Positions 1-9,131 of a DNA stretch of 64,000 nt are shown here, piece by piece. This DNA comes from Corynebacterium uterequi (GTDB taxonomy: Bacteria; Actinomycetota; Actinomycetes; Mycobacteriales; Mycobacteriaceae). Both the position numbers and the translations under genes were made by a program. Every line of letters starts with the position of its first letter. Positions within the stretch are counted from its first letter, which is position 1. The stretch spans positions 1,488,001 through 1,552,000 of the forward strand of contig NZ_CP011546.1 of the NCBI RefSeq assembly GCF_001021065.1, written 5' to 3'. Below the pieces are notes generated by a model. That model had not been told where the DNA came from and did not search any database. It saw nothing but the letters and a program-made list of their open reading frames with translations.

Positions 1-3000
1 GCAAGGCCGTCGAGCTCAACGACCGGTGGGCCACCGCCCGCGAGGACCTCGCCCACATCGCCGCCGGTGAGGACGTCACCGCCTGCTTCATTGCGACCGG
101 CGCTGAGGTCGCCCGCCAGGCGCGTTACCGCGCCGAGTGCGCCGAGGACCCGGCGATTCGCGCCCGGCTGCTCGCCGCCGCAGATGACGCCGAGGACACC
201 ACCGCCGGCGAGTTCTCCGGCCAGGTGGCCGTCGTCACCGGCATGACTCCGGTGTCTATCGCCGGCGCCGTTGTTCGTCGCCTTCTCGCTGGTGGCGCCA
301 CCGTCATCGCCACGGCGTCGTCGATCAGCCAACAACGCCTGCTCGACGCCCGCCGTCTCTACCGCGAATCCGCCCGCGGCGACGCCAGCCTGTGGCTGGT
401 CCCGGCAAACCTCTCCTCCTACCGGGACATCGATGCTCTCGTCGAGTGGGTCGCCACCGAGCAGGTGGAGTCCGTCGGCGGGGCACCCAAGGTGATCAAA
501 CCGGCGCTGCTGCCGGATTTGCTCTTCCCCTTCGCGGCCCCGCCGGTCGCCGGCACGCTCGACCAGGCCGGCCCCGCGGCGGAGAACCAGGCCCGCCTCA
601 TGTTGTGGGGCGTGGAGCGCCTGCTCACCGCGCTCGCGGCCATCGGTTCCGATACCCACGTCGATCACCGGCTTCACGTCGTGCTCCCCGGCTCGCCCAA
701 CCGTGGCCTCTTCGGCGGCGACGGCGCCTACGGCGAGGTCAAGGCGGCTTTCGACGCGGTGGTCAACAAGTGGTCGGCGGAAGACTGGGGGCGTCGCACC
801 ACGCTGGCTCACGCCCGCATCGGGTGGGTGCGCGGCACCGGCCTCATGGCCCACAATGATCCCCTCGTCGCGGCCGTCGAGTCGCGGGGCGTGCGCACGT
901 TCAGCACCGCAGAGATGGCCGACGAGCTCCTCGCTCTCGCCTCTGTTGACACTCGCCACGAGGCGCTGAGCGGCCCCGTCGACGCTGATCTCACCGGCGG
1001 GCTCGCCGCCGTGGACTTCGCCGCGCTCAAGGCCGGCGTCGAGGCCAACAAAGACGCCGAACCCGCCGATCCGCCGGCATCACCGAGGCTCAACGCCCTA
1101 CCCACCCCGGAGTCGATCCACCTGCCGGATAATTCCGGCGCCTTCCTGTCCGGCTCTGCCCGACCGGAGGATCTGGTGGTCATCGTCGGTGTCGGCGAGA
1201 TCGGGCCCTGGGGCTCCGCCCGCACCCGAGGCGCCGCGGAGTTCGGCATCGCCGCCGACGGCGATGTGGACCTCACCGCCGCCGGTGTTCTCGAACTGGC
1301 GTGGATGATGGGCCTGCTCACCTGGCATGAAACCCCGCAGGCGGGGTGGTATGACTCCGCTGACCAGCTCGTTGAGGAAGGCGACATCTACGCCCGCTTC
1401 CGCGACGAGGTTGTCGCACGCAGCGGCGTGCGCGAGGTGTGCGACCTGGGCGCCATCAGCGACGGTGGCACCGTCGACGCCGCCACGGTGTACCTCGACC
1501 GGCCCATCAGTTTCACCGCGGCCGACGCCGACGAAGCCCGCGCCTACCAGGCTGCGGATCCCCAGTTCACCGAGATCGCCTGCGTCGACGGCGAGTGGGT
1601 CGTGACCCGCAGGCAGGGTGCCACCGTGCGCGTGCCGCGCCGGACCACCCTCACCCGGCATGTGGTGGGCCAGATTCCCACCGGCTTCGATCCGGCGCGG
1701 TGGGGCCTGCCGGCGTCCCTCATCGAGAACATCGACGTCATGGCCCAGTGGAACCTCGTGGCCACCGTGGATGCGTTCCTTTCTGCCGGTTTCACCCCGG
1801 CCGAACTGCTCGCCGCCGTGCACCCCACCCAGGTCGGCTCCACCCAGGGCACCGGCTTCGGCGGCATGTCCTCCATGCGGCGGCTGTTCGTGGACCGCTT
1901 CAACTCCGAGGCCATCCCTCACGACGTGCTTCAAGAAACCCTGCCCAATGTCATCGCCGCCCACACGATGCAGTCCTACGTCGGCGGTTATGGTCCCATG
2001 GTCCAGCCGGTCGCGGCGTGCGCGTCGGCGGCGGTGTCTCTGGAAGAAGGCGTGGACAAGATCGCCACCGGCAAGGCCAGCTTCGTCGTCACCGGCGCCA
2101 TCGACGATCTTTCCGTGGAATCCCTCCAGGGCTTCGGCAACATGAACGCCACCGCTAACTCCGACGAGCTCGCCGCCAAGGGCATTAACCCGCGCTTCAA
2201 TTCCCGGGCCGGCGATTCTCGCCGCGGCGGCTTCGTCGAAGCCCAGGGAGGCGGTACGGTGCTCATCGCCCGCGGCGACCTCGCGCTACAGCTCGGCCTG
2301 CCCGTCTACGCCGTGGTGGGATACGTGCAAACCTTCTCCGACGGCATCCACAGCTCCATCCCCGCCCCGGGGCTGGGTGCGCTCGCCGCCGGGCTGGGTG
2401 GCCGGTACTCGCGACTGTCGCGCCAGCTCTCCGCACTGGGTATCAGCGCTAACGACATCGCGGTGGTGAGCAAGCACGACACCTCCACCAACGCCAACGA
2501 CCCCAACGAGGCCGAGCTGCACGAGCGGCTCGCCACGGCGATCGGCCGCAGTGAAGGCAACCCGTTGCACGTCATCTCCCAGAAGACCTTGACGGGACAT
2601 GCCAAGGGCGGCGCCGCCCTCTTCCAGATCGCGGGCCTGACCCACGTGTTCGCCTCCGGGTGGGTGCCGGGCAACCGAAGCCTCGATAACCAGGATCCGG
2701 TCTTCGCGGACCGGAAGTACCTGGTGTGGCCACGTCAGCCGCTGGAGCTGGGTAAGGCCGGGCCGATCAAGGCCGCCCTGGCCACGTCGCTCGGCTTCGG
2801 CCACGTCTCCTCCGTCATCGCCCTCGCTCACCCGGGTGCCTTCGAGGCCGCGGTTCAGCGGGCGCGCGGTCCGGAAGCGCTCGACACGTGGCGTGCCTGG
2901 GCCACCGAACGCCTTCGCACCGGGGTGCACCGCTTCCAGCAGGGCATCATCGGCCGCGGCGAGCTCTACGCCCCGGTGGAGGGCCGTCGCCTCACCGGTG

Positions 3001-3077
3001 ACGCCCACGACGCCGAGGTCACCATGCTCCTGGACCCCAACGCCCGGCTCGGGGCCGACGGCACGTATTCGGTGTAG
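1..3077 (+). CDS. fas: Type I fatty acid synthase, C-terminal part (partial)
   Basis: This is the 3' end of a giant multifunctional fatty acid synthase; the frame is open from the left edge, so the first two thirds lie outside. About 1,020 residues are visible. A Rossmann-type ketoreductase segment begins near base 225 (VVTGMTPVSIAGA). A ketosynthase domain follows, with the condensing cysteine in VAACASAAVSLEEG (codon 2019-2021), a His in KHDTSTNANDPNE and the Lys/His region TLTGHAKGGAA. It makes acyl-CoA precursors for phospholipids and mycolic acids in the cytosol. No phosphopantetheinyl transferase domain follows the ketosynthase, as in mycobacterial FAS-I. Having fas argues against a lipid-requiring species. 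Whether this is FasA or FasB cannot be told from this part. Confidence 0.95.
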   Translation, partial: KAVELNDRWATAREDLAHIAAGEDVTACFIATGAEVARQARYRAECAEDPAIRARLLAAADDAEDTTAGEFSGQVAVVTGMTPVSIAGAVVRRLLAGGATVIATASSISQQRLLDARRLYRESARGDASLWLVPANLSSYRDIDALVEWVATEQVESVGGAPKVIKPALLPDLLFPFAAPPVAGTLDQAGPAAENQARLMLWGVERLLTALAAIGSDTHVDHRLHVVLPGSPNRGLFGGDGAYGEVKAAFDAVVNKWSAEDWGRRTTLAHARIGWVRGTGLMAHNDPLVAAVESRGVRTFSTAEMADELLALASVDTRHEALSGPVDADLTGGLAAVDFAALKAGVEANKDAEPADPPASPRLNALPTPESIHLPDNSGAFLSGSARPEDLVVIVGVGEIGPWGSARTRGAAEFGIAADGDVDLTAAGVLELAWMMGLLTWHETPQAGWYDSADQLVEEGDIYARFRDEVVARSGVREVCDLGAISDGGTVDAATVYLDRPISFTAADADEARAYQAADPQFTEIACVDGEWVVTRRQGATVRVPRRTTLTRHVVGQIPTGFDPARWGLPASLIENIDVMAQWNLVATVDAFLSAGFTPAELLAAVHPTQVGSTQGTGFGGMSSMRRLFVDRFNSEAIPHDVLQETLPNVIAAHTMQSYVGGYGPMVQPVAACASAAVSLEEGVDKIATGKASFVVTGAIDDLSVESLQGFGNMNATANSDELAAKGINPRFNSRAGDSRRGGFVEAQGGGTVLIARGDLALQLGLPVYAVVGYVQTFSDGIHSSIPAPGLGALAAGLGGRYSRLSRQLSALGISANDIAVVSKHDTSTNANDPNEAELHERLATAIGRSEGNPLHVISQKTLTGHAKGGAALFQIAGLTHVFASGWVPGNRSLDNQDPVFADRKYLVWPRQPLELGKAGPIKAALATSLGFGHVSSVIALAHPGAFEAAVQRARGPEALDTWRAWATERLRTGVHRFQQGIIGRGELYAPVEGRRLTGDAHDAEVTMLLDPNARLGADGTYSV

Positions 3078-3087
3078 CACGCACTGA

Positions 3088-3378
3088 CTAGCGTTCGCGG
3101 AATCCTACCTCGCCTCTCGGGGCGAGGTACTGCTCGACGACGACGTCAACCCGCCCCGGGCGGCCACACCGGCTCGGATTCTCCCGCAGGAGAGTGAGGA
3201 GTTCGTCAGTGGCCTTCCGGGGCCCTTCCGCGACGACCTGCACGCGCCCATCCGGCCGGTTAGTGGCGTGCCCGCTAAGGCCCAGCTCCAGGGCCCGCGC
3301 ACGAGTCCACCAGCGGAAACCTACTCCTTGGACCCGACCGTGGACAAAGGCCACCATCCGCGTGTCAGTGCTGCTCAT
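3088..3378 (-). CDS. acyP: Acylphosphatase
   Basis: A 96-residue protein of the usual acylphosphatase size. It carries the N-terminal signature [11 protein letters not shown] with the phosphate-binding Arg, and the second conserved block [15 protein letters not shown] with the catalytic Asn. The family hydrolyses the carboxyl-phosphate bond of small acyl phosphates; its physiological substrate in bacteria is unclear. It is convergent with fas, with only 10 bases between the two stops, so the pair must share any terminator. The ATG at 3378 is the natural start because the family fold begins about 8 residues later. Confidence 0.93.
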   Translation of the reverse strand: MSSTDTRMVAFVHGRVQGVGFRWWTRARALELGLSGHATNRPDGRVQVVAEGPRKATDELLTLLRENPSRCGRPGRVDVVVEQYLAPRGEVGFRER

Positions 3379-3404
3379 GACTCGAAAGCCTAACCTGGGC
3401 TCGG

Positions 3405-5144
3405 TTAGATCTTGTTGGGGTAGGTGCCATTCGGGTCATCGGGATCCTCGTAGATCCATTCCCCGATCACCCCAGGCAGCACCTTGCGCGGCTCGCCCAG
3501 CAGCGCCAACCGGTTCGCATCCCGCTCCACCTCAGTAATCATGATCTTGGGTGGCTTGTTCTTGCGCCCTTCTCTGCGGCCAGCACCGCCGAAGCCTCCG
3601 GCCATCATCGGCGATGCACCGCCGCGCCCACCTGCCCCCGGCGCGGCATTCATCGATTCTCGACCCGGCGACGGCTGCGAGCCGAACCCCGGTGAAGAGC
3701 CGCGTTGTAGCCTGCCGTTTGTGTGGGCTCCGGAATCGCCACCGCGAAGCTGACTCGATGCGCCACCCCTGCGCTGCGCCCGATCATGCCCGATCGGAGT
3801 TGAATCAGGCACCGCCATCAACTCCGAGTACCCGGTTCCCATCAGGTAGCGTGCCGTGGCGGACAGCGGCTGCCCCTGGCGGCTGTGCGCCACCGGCATG
3901 CCCGAGTCTCGCGACGCCTGGGCAGCCCCATTCCACGCCGGCATCGACAGTGACGGCGACGCGACAGTAGGGGCCGCGGGCGACGGCGCAGCGGCAAGAG
4001 GACGCGGCGAGAGTTCACTCGGCGGCGTAAGCGTACCCGCCGTCGACGGCGCAGTGCCGATGGATGCCGGATGAAGAATGCCCGGATGCTCCAGGTTGCC
4101 GGAGTGGCGTGACATCTCCTGCGTCAACGCGTTGATCCGGCCAGCCTGATCCGGGTTCGCGTAGGCGAAATCACGCAGTGTATCGACCATCGCCTGCGGT
4201 GCGACGAAACGGGTGCCGTCGAACCCAATCCCGCCGTCCGCCGCAGTGAGAGTGGTAATGGGGCTGGCCGCGGCGGCCAGGACCGGGTCGGTGAGCCGAA
4301 TAACGCGCGGAGTGATCCCCGCCAGTGTGGCCTGCGTCGTCACTGCGTTGTGTGCAAGCAGAACCCGCTCGGTCGCCGCTGCGATGGCCGCCCCTTCTCC
4401 ACCTGTGGCGGCAAGGGCTGTCAATTCTGCCTTGAGCTGCTCCAATGTGGTGAGGTTGGCTATCCTGGCCGGCTCGAGCTGTGAGAGCGTGTCCTCGAAA
4501 TGATGGGCGTTGCTGCCAATCGTTCGGGCGGCGACGCCGGTGCGTTGCAATCGGTTGATGATTGCATCAACGGTATCGCCGTAATTGGCGGCACCGAGAT
4601 AGTTGGAGATATCGATAAGCCCTTCGGAGGCATTCTCGGCGGCGACAGCCAAGTCGGCCCACGTCGAGGTGGCGGAATGGACGGCACCGGCATCCGTCGC
4701 GGTGAGATCAGCGATGAGTTCATCGAGGCTCGCCGCCGGCACGACGACGACCTCCTTTCGGTACATACCGGGAATATGGCCGAGCCCGCCGTGTGCCAGC
4801 GCACCCAGGGCAGCCGATCCGGCCTCTCCGATGTCTGCGCGATGCAACACCCGCGCAAAAATGGAATCCTGCTCCTGGTAGGCGTTGCGTGTGATAATGA
4901 GATTCTCGGCAAGTGCAGAGAGCTCATCAGTCACTCTCTGCATAACCGCCGACGCGGAGCCGGGCGTGGTATTCAGTGATTTTCCGTGAATGACACCGAG
5001 TTCGTGGTACCCCGAGGCTGGTGAGTAACCGGGGCCGATTGTTGTGTGGCTGGCGTTCTGACTGGCATGATCTGCCTGGTCAATGTTAGATCCGAAACCG
5101 CTGGCTGCTACGCCGAAAGACTCAGGATCAATTGTAAACTTCAC
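3405..5144 (-). CDS. Large protein resembling type VII (ESX) secretion-associated proteins
   Basis: 579 residues; I cannot assign a named family. The first ~280 residues are Ala-rich and probably helical, with a short hydrophobic stretch near residue 110. Residues ~350-440 are rich in Pro, Ala and Ser. Residues ~455-530 are a low-complexity Gly/Arg/Ser segment ([18 protein letters not shown]). A compact acidic tail follows ([20 protein letters not shown]). A helical N-terminus, a Gly-rich 'MMGG' linker and a short '..LLG..VLPGVIG' tail are typical of actinobacterial ESX/WXG100-associated proteins, which is the basis for the call. It starts at GTG, overlapping the upstream lipoprotein stop as GTGA, so the two are co-translated. 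No ESX core gene is in the window. Confidence 0.5.
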   Translation of the reverse strand: MKFTIDPESFGVAASGFGSNIDQADHASQNASHTTIGPGYSPASGYHELGVIHGKSLNTTPGSASAVMQRVTDELSALAENLIITRNAYQEQDSIFARVLHRADIGEAGSAALGALAHGGLGHIPGMYRKEVVVVPAASLDELIADLTATDAGAVHSATSTWADLAVAAENASEGLIDISNYLGAANYGDTVDAIINRLQRTGVAARTIGSNAHHFEDTLSQLEPARIANLTTLEQLKAELTALAATGGEGAAIAAATERVLLAHNAVTTQATLAGITPRVIRLTDPVLAAAASPITTLTAADGGIGFDGTRFVAPQAMVDTLRDFAYANPDQAGRINALTQEMSRHSGNLEHPGILHPASIGTAPSTAGTLTPPSELSPRPLAAAPSPAAPTVASPSLSMPAWNGAAQASRDSGMPVAHSRQGQPLSATARYLMGTGYSELMAVPDSTPIGHDRAQRRGGASSQLRGGDSGAHTNGRLQRGSSPGFGSQPSPGRESMNAAPGAGGRGGASPMMAGGFGGAGRREGRKNKPPKIMITEVERDANRLALLGEPRKVLPGVIGEWIYEDPDDPNGTYPNKI

Positions 5145-5767
5145 TTTCCCTCCCTTAGCGAATTGTAGATTTTGTAGAAAGCCTTCTCTGCCATGTCACA
5201 GTGCTCCGAGATAGGCCGCTCTTCGGAATGATGTCGGACAGAGACGATAAATATACCTCTTGGCGTATCTGCAGATATGAAGCAGCCATTTCCCGGCATC
5301 GAATTGAAAATTGCGCCGTCGATCCCTTCTAGCTTCCGATCTTCGATACGCATCCCCCGTTCCACATATTCACTATTAAAGGGCGGACCACCATTGATAA
5401 CCAGACCATAGTCTCTGCCAACCAAGTCAGGGTCATGTTTTAGATTCTCATCCACAGAGGCGGAGCACCCGACTAAACCGAAGTATGTTCCCCCGCTACG
5501 CTCCCCGCGTTTCATCCCGATGTCCTCCAGGACCTCTTCCGGGATCTCATTGCACGGATCAATCCATTCCGGATCCGGTGCGCTCGGATCCCTGGGTTTG
5601 AACTCAAGGAATTCTCCGCTCAGGTAGAAGCCCTCTGGTAAGTCATCGTTGAGAACCCTTGAGTAGGAACTATCTGAGCATCCCACCAGCGAGCCCAGCA
5701 ACGCCACGGCGCCACACGCCGCTAGCGATCGCCGAACCCACCGCGGGCAGCGCTCTGTTGCTTTCAC
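5141..5767 (-). CDS. Putative lipoprotein, DUF3558-like
   Basis: 208 residues. The N-terminus is a lipoprotein signal: Arg-rich start, hydrophobic run SLAACGAVALLGSLV, then lipobox LVGC with the Cys near residue 29. The mature part has a DPCNEIPEEVLEDIGM block and a second Cys in GLVGCSASV, the spaced-cysteine pattern of DUF3558 lipoproteins. The GTG start at 5767 has a G-rich ribosome site (GGGGGTG) just upstream. Its stop overlaps the start of the large downstream gene, and DUF3558 proteins often sit beside ESX-type genes, which fits that neighbour. The gene looks more AT-rich than its surroundings, a hint of separate ancestry. Its biochemical role is unknown. Confidence 0.6.
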   Translation of the reverse strand: MKATERCPRWVRRSLAACGAVALLGSLVGCSDSSYSRVLNDDLPEGFYLSGEFLEFKPRDPSAPDPEWIDPCNEIPEEVLEDIGMKRGERSGGTYFGLVGCSASVDENLKHDPDLVGRDYGLVINGGPPFNSEYVERGMRIEDRKLEGIDGAIFNSMPGNGCFISADTPRGIFIVSVRHHSEERPISEHCDMAEKAFYKIYNSLREGK

Positions 5768-5778
5768 TGCACACCCCC

Positions 5779-5893
5779 GAAGTCAGGAATCAAGACATCT
5801 TCTTAGACGGCTGTGAGCCCCTAGCGGTTCCCCTCAACCGCATTTCCCCCCGATGCAACGGGTTTGGCCCCCAGCCAGTCATCTCCTGACTTC
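5779..5893. repeat. Widely spaced 10-bp inverted repeat
   Basis: GAAGTCAGGA at 5779-5788 is exactly repeated in inverted form (TCCTGACTTC) at 5884-5893, with 95 bases between. It lies in the gap between the DUF3558-like lipoprotein gene and the symporter gene. No transposase or coding sequence lies inside. It may be the ends of a small decayed element, a long-range RNA stem, or chance. Confidence 0.3.
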
Positions 5894-5937
5894 AACTTTG
5901 CACACCACCTGGCTGTTCGCAACAGCTCGGGGCGGCT

Positions 5938-5959
5938 GGTGGCTACACGTGTAGCCACC
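5938..5959. terminator. Perfect 22-bp palindrome downstream of the symporter gene
   Basis: A perfect palindrome centred on the 16-bp core GGCTACACGTGTAGCC (5941-5956) and extended by three complementary bases on each side. It begins 22 bases after the stop of the leftward symporter gene, where a terminator is expected. It has no loop of unpaired bases and no clear T-run, so it is not a textbook intrinsic terminator. The same 16-bp core recurs at 58327-58342, also at a gene end. Confidence 0.5.
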
Positions 5960-5980
5960 TGTCCCCCTGACTACCGCGGG

Positions 5981-7465
5981 TTAGTGCATCCCGTGCTGGT
6001 CGGCAATGAGCCGATCCTCGGCGCTGCGGCGGGTGACGGGATCGCTGCCGTCCCAGCATTCGACGTTCTTCAGCTCGGGCAGCATGTCCCGGTGGAACAC
6101 CGGGTCGACGCCCTTCGCACGCTGCTCGGCGTAGTTCTTGAGCAGCTTCACCGCCACGCCGCCCAGCGGGACGATGGCGAGGCAGTTGATAAAGACCATG
6201 ATGGCGGCGAAGGTGTCGCCCAGGCTCCACACCAGGGAGATGGAGCCGATGGCGCCGCCGAACACGCAGAGCACCACCAGGCAACGGAACCCGTTGAGCA
6301 CGATCTTCGAGTCGGACAGGAACTGGATGTTGGCCTGGGCAAGGTAGTAGTTGCCGATGATCGAGCTAAAGGCCAGGAAGAAGAGGATGAAAGTGACGAA
6401 GTGCGTGCCCCAGGCGCCCACCTCGCTGGACAGGGACGCCTGCGTGAAGGACGAGCCCTGGATTTCTTCGCCGTAAACCGGCTGGGGGCCGAGCAGGACG
6501 ATGAACGCGGTGATGGAGCACACCACGAGGGTGTCGAAGTAGACGCCGAGGGTCTGCACGAGGCCCTGCTTCACGGGGTGAGACACCGTGGCGGTGGCTG
6601 CCGCGTTGGGGGCAGAGCCCTGGCCGGCCTCGTTGGAGAACAGACCGCGGCGCATGCCGTGGGCGAACGCGGCGCCGATGCCGGCACCGGCCACCTGCTT
6701 CAGCCCGAGGGCGTGGCCGAAGATGAGGGCAAACATGCCGGGCACTTCGCGGATGTTGATGATGATGACGAGCAGGCCGACGACGATGTAGGCCACCGCC
6801 ATGAAGGGGACGATGATCTGGGTGACGTTGGCGATGCGCTTCAGGCCGCCGAAGATGATGCCGGCCGTGACCAGGGCAAGCACCAGGCCGACGACGACCT
6901 TCATGCCGAGATCGTCACGCTCCAGGGATCCGCCGATGGCTTCAACGATGGAGTTGGTCTGGATGGAGTTGAAGACAAACCCGTAGGTCACAGAGATGGC
7001 GACGGCGAAGATGACAGCCAGCGGGGTCCAGCCCAGCCCCCGAGTCATGTAGTAAGCCGGCCCGCCGTGGTAGGCGTCGCCCTCGCGCACCTTCCATAGC
7101 TGTGCCAGCGTCGACTCAACGAAGGCGGTGGCGCCACCAAGGATGGCGATCATCCACATCCAAAACACCGCGCCCGGCCCGCCGAGTGTGATGGCCAGTG
7201 CCACACCGGCGATGTTGCCGGTGCCGACGCGGGAGGCGGCGGAGATGGTGAACGCCTTGAACGCGGAGATACCACCGTAGTCGGCGTCGTGGTCCTGCCC
7301 GCTCGGGGATTCGACGACGGCGCGGAACATGTCCGGAACGCGTCGGATCTGGACCACCAGCGTGCGGATGCCGAAGTACACGCCCACGGCAATGAGGAGC
7401 ACCGGGATGACGCTCCACAGGTGCGCGTTGATGACGTCGGCTACGAACGTCTCGATAGATTCCAT
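5981..7465 (-). CDS. Sodium:alanine/glycine symporter (AGCS family)
   Basis: 494 residues, about ten or eleven hydrophobic segments, the normal size for amino acid carrier proteins of the AGCS family. Characteristic blocks are SAASRVGTGNIAGVALAITLG, with the helix-breaking GTGNI motif, and LFSNEAGQGSAPNAAA. The family imports alanine, glycine or related small amino acids with Na+. The ATG at 7465 has no obvious Shine-Dalgarno. A TAGTCT hexamer six bases upstream would put the transcript start at or next to the ATG, suggesting a leaderless message. The exact substrate cannot be read from the sequence. Confidence 0.92.
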   Translation of the reverse strand: MESIETFVADVINAHLWSVIPVLLIAVGVYFGIRTLVVQIRRVPDMFRAVVESPSGQDHDADYGGISAFKAFTISAASRVGTGNIAGVALAITLGGPGAVFWMWMIAILGGATAFVESTLAQLWKVREGDAYHGGPAYYMTRGLGWTPLAVIFAVAISVTYGFVFNSIQTNSIVEAIGGSLERDDLGMKVVVGLVLALVTAGIIFGGLKRIANVTQIIVPFMAVAYIVVGLLVIIINIREVPGMFALIFGHALGLKQVAGAGIGAAFAHGMRRGLFSNEAGQGSAPNAAATATVSHPVKQGLVQTLGVYFDTLVVCSITAFIVLLGPQPVYGEEIQGSSFTQASLSSEVGAWGTHFVTFILFFLAFSSIIGNYYLAQANIQFLSDSKIVLNGFRCLVVLCVFGGAIGSISLVWSLGDTFAAIMVFINCLAIVPLGGVAVKLLKNYAEQRAKGVDPVFHRDMLPELKNVECWDGSDPVTRRSAEDRLIADQHGMH

Positions 7466-7506
7466 GGGGATAGACTAGTACTCGACAGGTATTTTTCGTA
7501 AGTCTT

Positions 7507-8352
7507 TCAGATGACTTGACACTCCGGGCAGTAGTGCGTCGACCGGTTTTGGAAGGCCACACGCGCGATGTCACCGCCGCAACGACGGCAGGGCTGCCCC
7601 TGGCGACCGTAGACGTTGAGCGAGCGGGAAAAGTACCCCGACGCCCCGTTGACGTTGACGTAGAGGGAGTCGAAGCTCGTCCCCCCGGCTTCGAGCGCTT
7701 GGGACATGACGTCCGTGGCGTCGTCGAGCAGCCGTCGCACGTCGCGCTGCAGCATCCACACCGCCCGCCGGGACGGGTTGATCCTCGCTCTCCAGAGGGA
7801 TTCGTCGGCGTAGATATTCCCGATGCCGGAGACAACCTCCTGGTTGAGCAGCACCGACTTAATAGTGGCGCGCCTGGTGCGGATGCGCCGGGCTGTAGCC
7901 ACCGGATCGAAGGCAGGCTCCAGCGGGTCCAGCGCGATGTGCGCGACGGGCAGCGGTACCTCGCCGCGACCACGGTCGATGATCGGGGTGACCAACCATC
8001 GGCCGAAAGTCCGCTGGTCCACGAACGCCAATTCGCGTTCCCCCGCATCCGTTGCCAGCAGCGCCCGAATGCGCAGGTGCGGGGAGGTGCACGCGCCCGG
8101 CCGGCCGACGAGCATCTGTCCGCTCATTCCCAGATGAACAAAGAGGGCATGTCCGTCGTCGAGGACCAACCACAAATATTTCCCCCGTCGGCGCACGGCA
8201 TCGACGCGTCGACCCCGCAGTAAGTCCGCGAGCGGCGCATCCTGTTCACGGTTGGCGCGCGGGTGCAGGACGGCGGCGTCGAGAAAGGTCGCGCCGAGCA
8301 CGTGATGCTCAAGGCCGCGACGGACGACCTCAACCTCGGGCAGCTCGGGCAT
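7507..8352 (-). CDS. mutM: Formamidopyrimidine-DNA glycosylase
   Basis: 281 residues. The start MPELPEVE supplies the catalytic N-terminal Pro (Pro2) and Glu3, a conserved Lys lies in RRRGKYLWLVL, and the last 30 residues form the zinc finger CRRCGGDIA...YCPECQ. The enzyme removes 8-oxoguanine and ring-opened purines and nicks the abasic site. Its ATG shares one base with the rnc stop (TGATG), so it is translationally coupled as the last gene of the sepIVA-yceD-rnc-mutM cluster, an order also found in mycobacteria. Confidence 0.97.
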   Translation of the reverse strand: MPELPEVEVVRRGLEHHVLGATFLDAAVLHPRANREQDAPLADLLRGRRVDAVRRRGKYLWLVLDDGHALFVHLGMSGQMLVGRPGACTSPHLRIRALLATDAGERELAFVDQRTFGRWLVTPIIDRGRGEVPLPVAHIALDPLEPAFDPVATARRIRTRRATIKSVLLNQEVVSGIGNIYADESLWRARINPSRRAVWMLQRDVRRLLDDATDVMSQALEAGGTSFDSLYVNVNGASGYFSRSLNVYGRQGQPCRRCGGDIARVAFQNRSTHYCPECQVI

Positions 8353-9131
8353 CAGCCCGCGGCCGGCTCGCGGTTTTCGCCCTCATGCAACAGCGCCGGG
8401 TTGTCACGCACAGCGTGCCAGGCGTTGCGGGCTGCCTCCTGCTCGGCGAGCTTCTTGTTGCGTCCAACACCGATGCCTAGCACGCGGTCATCCAGGGTGA
8501 CTTCAGAGGTGTACACCCGGTCATGGTCCGGGCCTTCCGAAGTGGACTGGTAGTGAGCCATGGCGACCTTGCCCTCGGAGAGGCGGACCTGCAGGGCGGT
8601 TTTCCAGTCCTGACGCCGCCCCTTCGGAGAGGCGTTGGCGATGCGGTGGGCGAAGAGTCGAAGGACCATCTGCCGGGCGGTTTCAAAGCCGTGTTCCTCG
8701 TACACCGCACCGAGCAGCGCCTCGAACGTGTCCGAAAGGATCGAGTCTTTATCCGCCCCGCCGGTGATCGCCTCGCCCTTGCCGAGCAGCACGTGCTCAC
8801 CGAGCTTGATCTCCCGTGCGATCTCGGCCAGCGCGTAGCGAGACACCAACGAGGCGCGCATCTTGGAGATATCAGACTCGGAGCGGCTGGGGTGGTCTTG
8901 AAGCAACTTCGTCGCCACGGACAACCCGAGCACCGCATCACCCACGAATTCCAGGCGTTCGTTGTTGGGCAGGTAGCCGTGCTCATTGGCGAAAGAGCGG
9001 TGGGTCAGCGCGCGACGCAACCGTTCCGGTTCCAGCTCCACGCCTAAGCGCTTGAGCAACGGGGCGTGGTCGGTGCTGTCGAAGGCCCTATGCCACACGA
9101 CTTCGCCGTGGCTGAGATGCGCGTTACTCAC
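8352..9131 (-). CDS. rnc: Ribonuclease III
   Basis: 259 residues from the GTG at 9131. The catalytic signature is NERLEFVGDAVLGL, with a second acidic cluster in DTFEALLGAVYEE, followed by a C-terminal double-stranded RNA binding domain from about residue 175 (DWKTALQVRLSEG). It processes rRNA precursors and other structured RNAs. The frame stays open upstream to 9245, but that extension is Arg/Gly-rich translation of the yceD gene. The GTG at 9131 overlaps the yceD stop as GTGA, which is why I chose it. Confidence 0.95.
   Translation of the reverse strand: MSNAHLSHGEVVWHRAFDSTDHAPLLKRLGVELEPERLRRALTHRSFANEHGYLPNNERLEFVGDAVLGLSVATKLLQDHPSRSESDISKMRASLVSRYALAEIAREIKLGEHVLLGKGEAITGGADKDSILSDTFEALLGAVYEEHGFETARQMVLRLFAHRIANASPKGRRQDWKTALQVRLSEGKVAMAHYQSTSEGPDHDRVYTSEVTLDDRVLGIGVGRNKKLAEQEAARNAWHAVRDNPALLHEGENREPAAG

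Noticed and set aside
5864..7099. Open frame antisense to the symporter gene
   Set aside because: The symporter on the other strand has clear AGCS motifs and membrane segments; the opposite reading is Asp/His/Gly-rich without structure.
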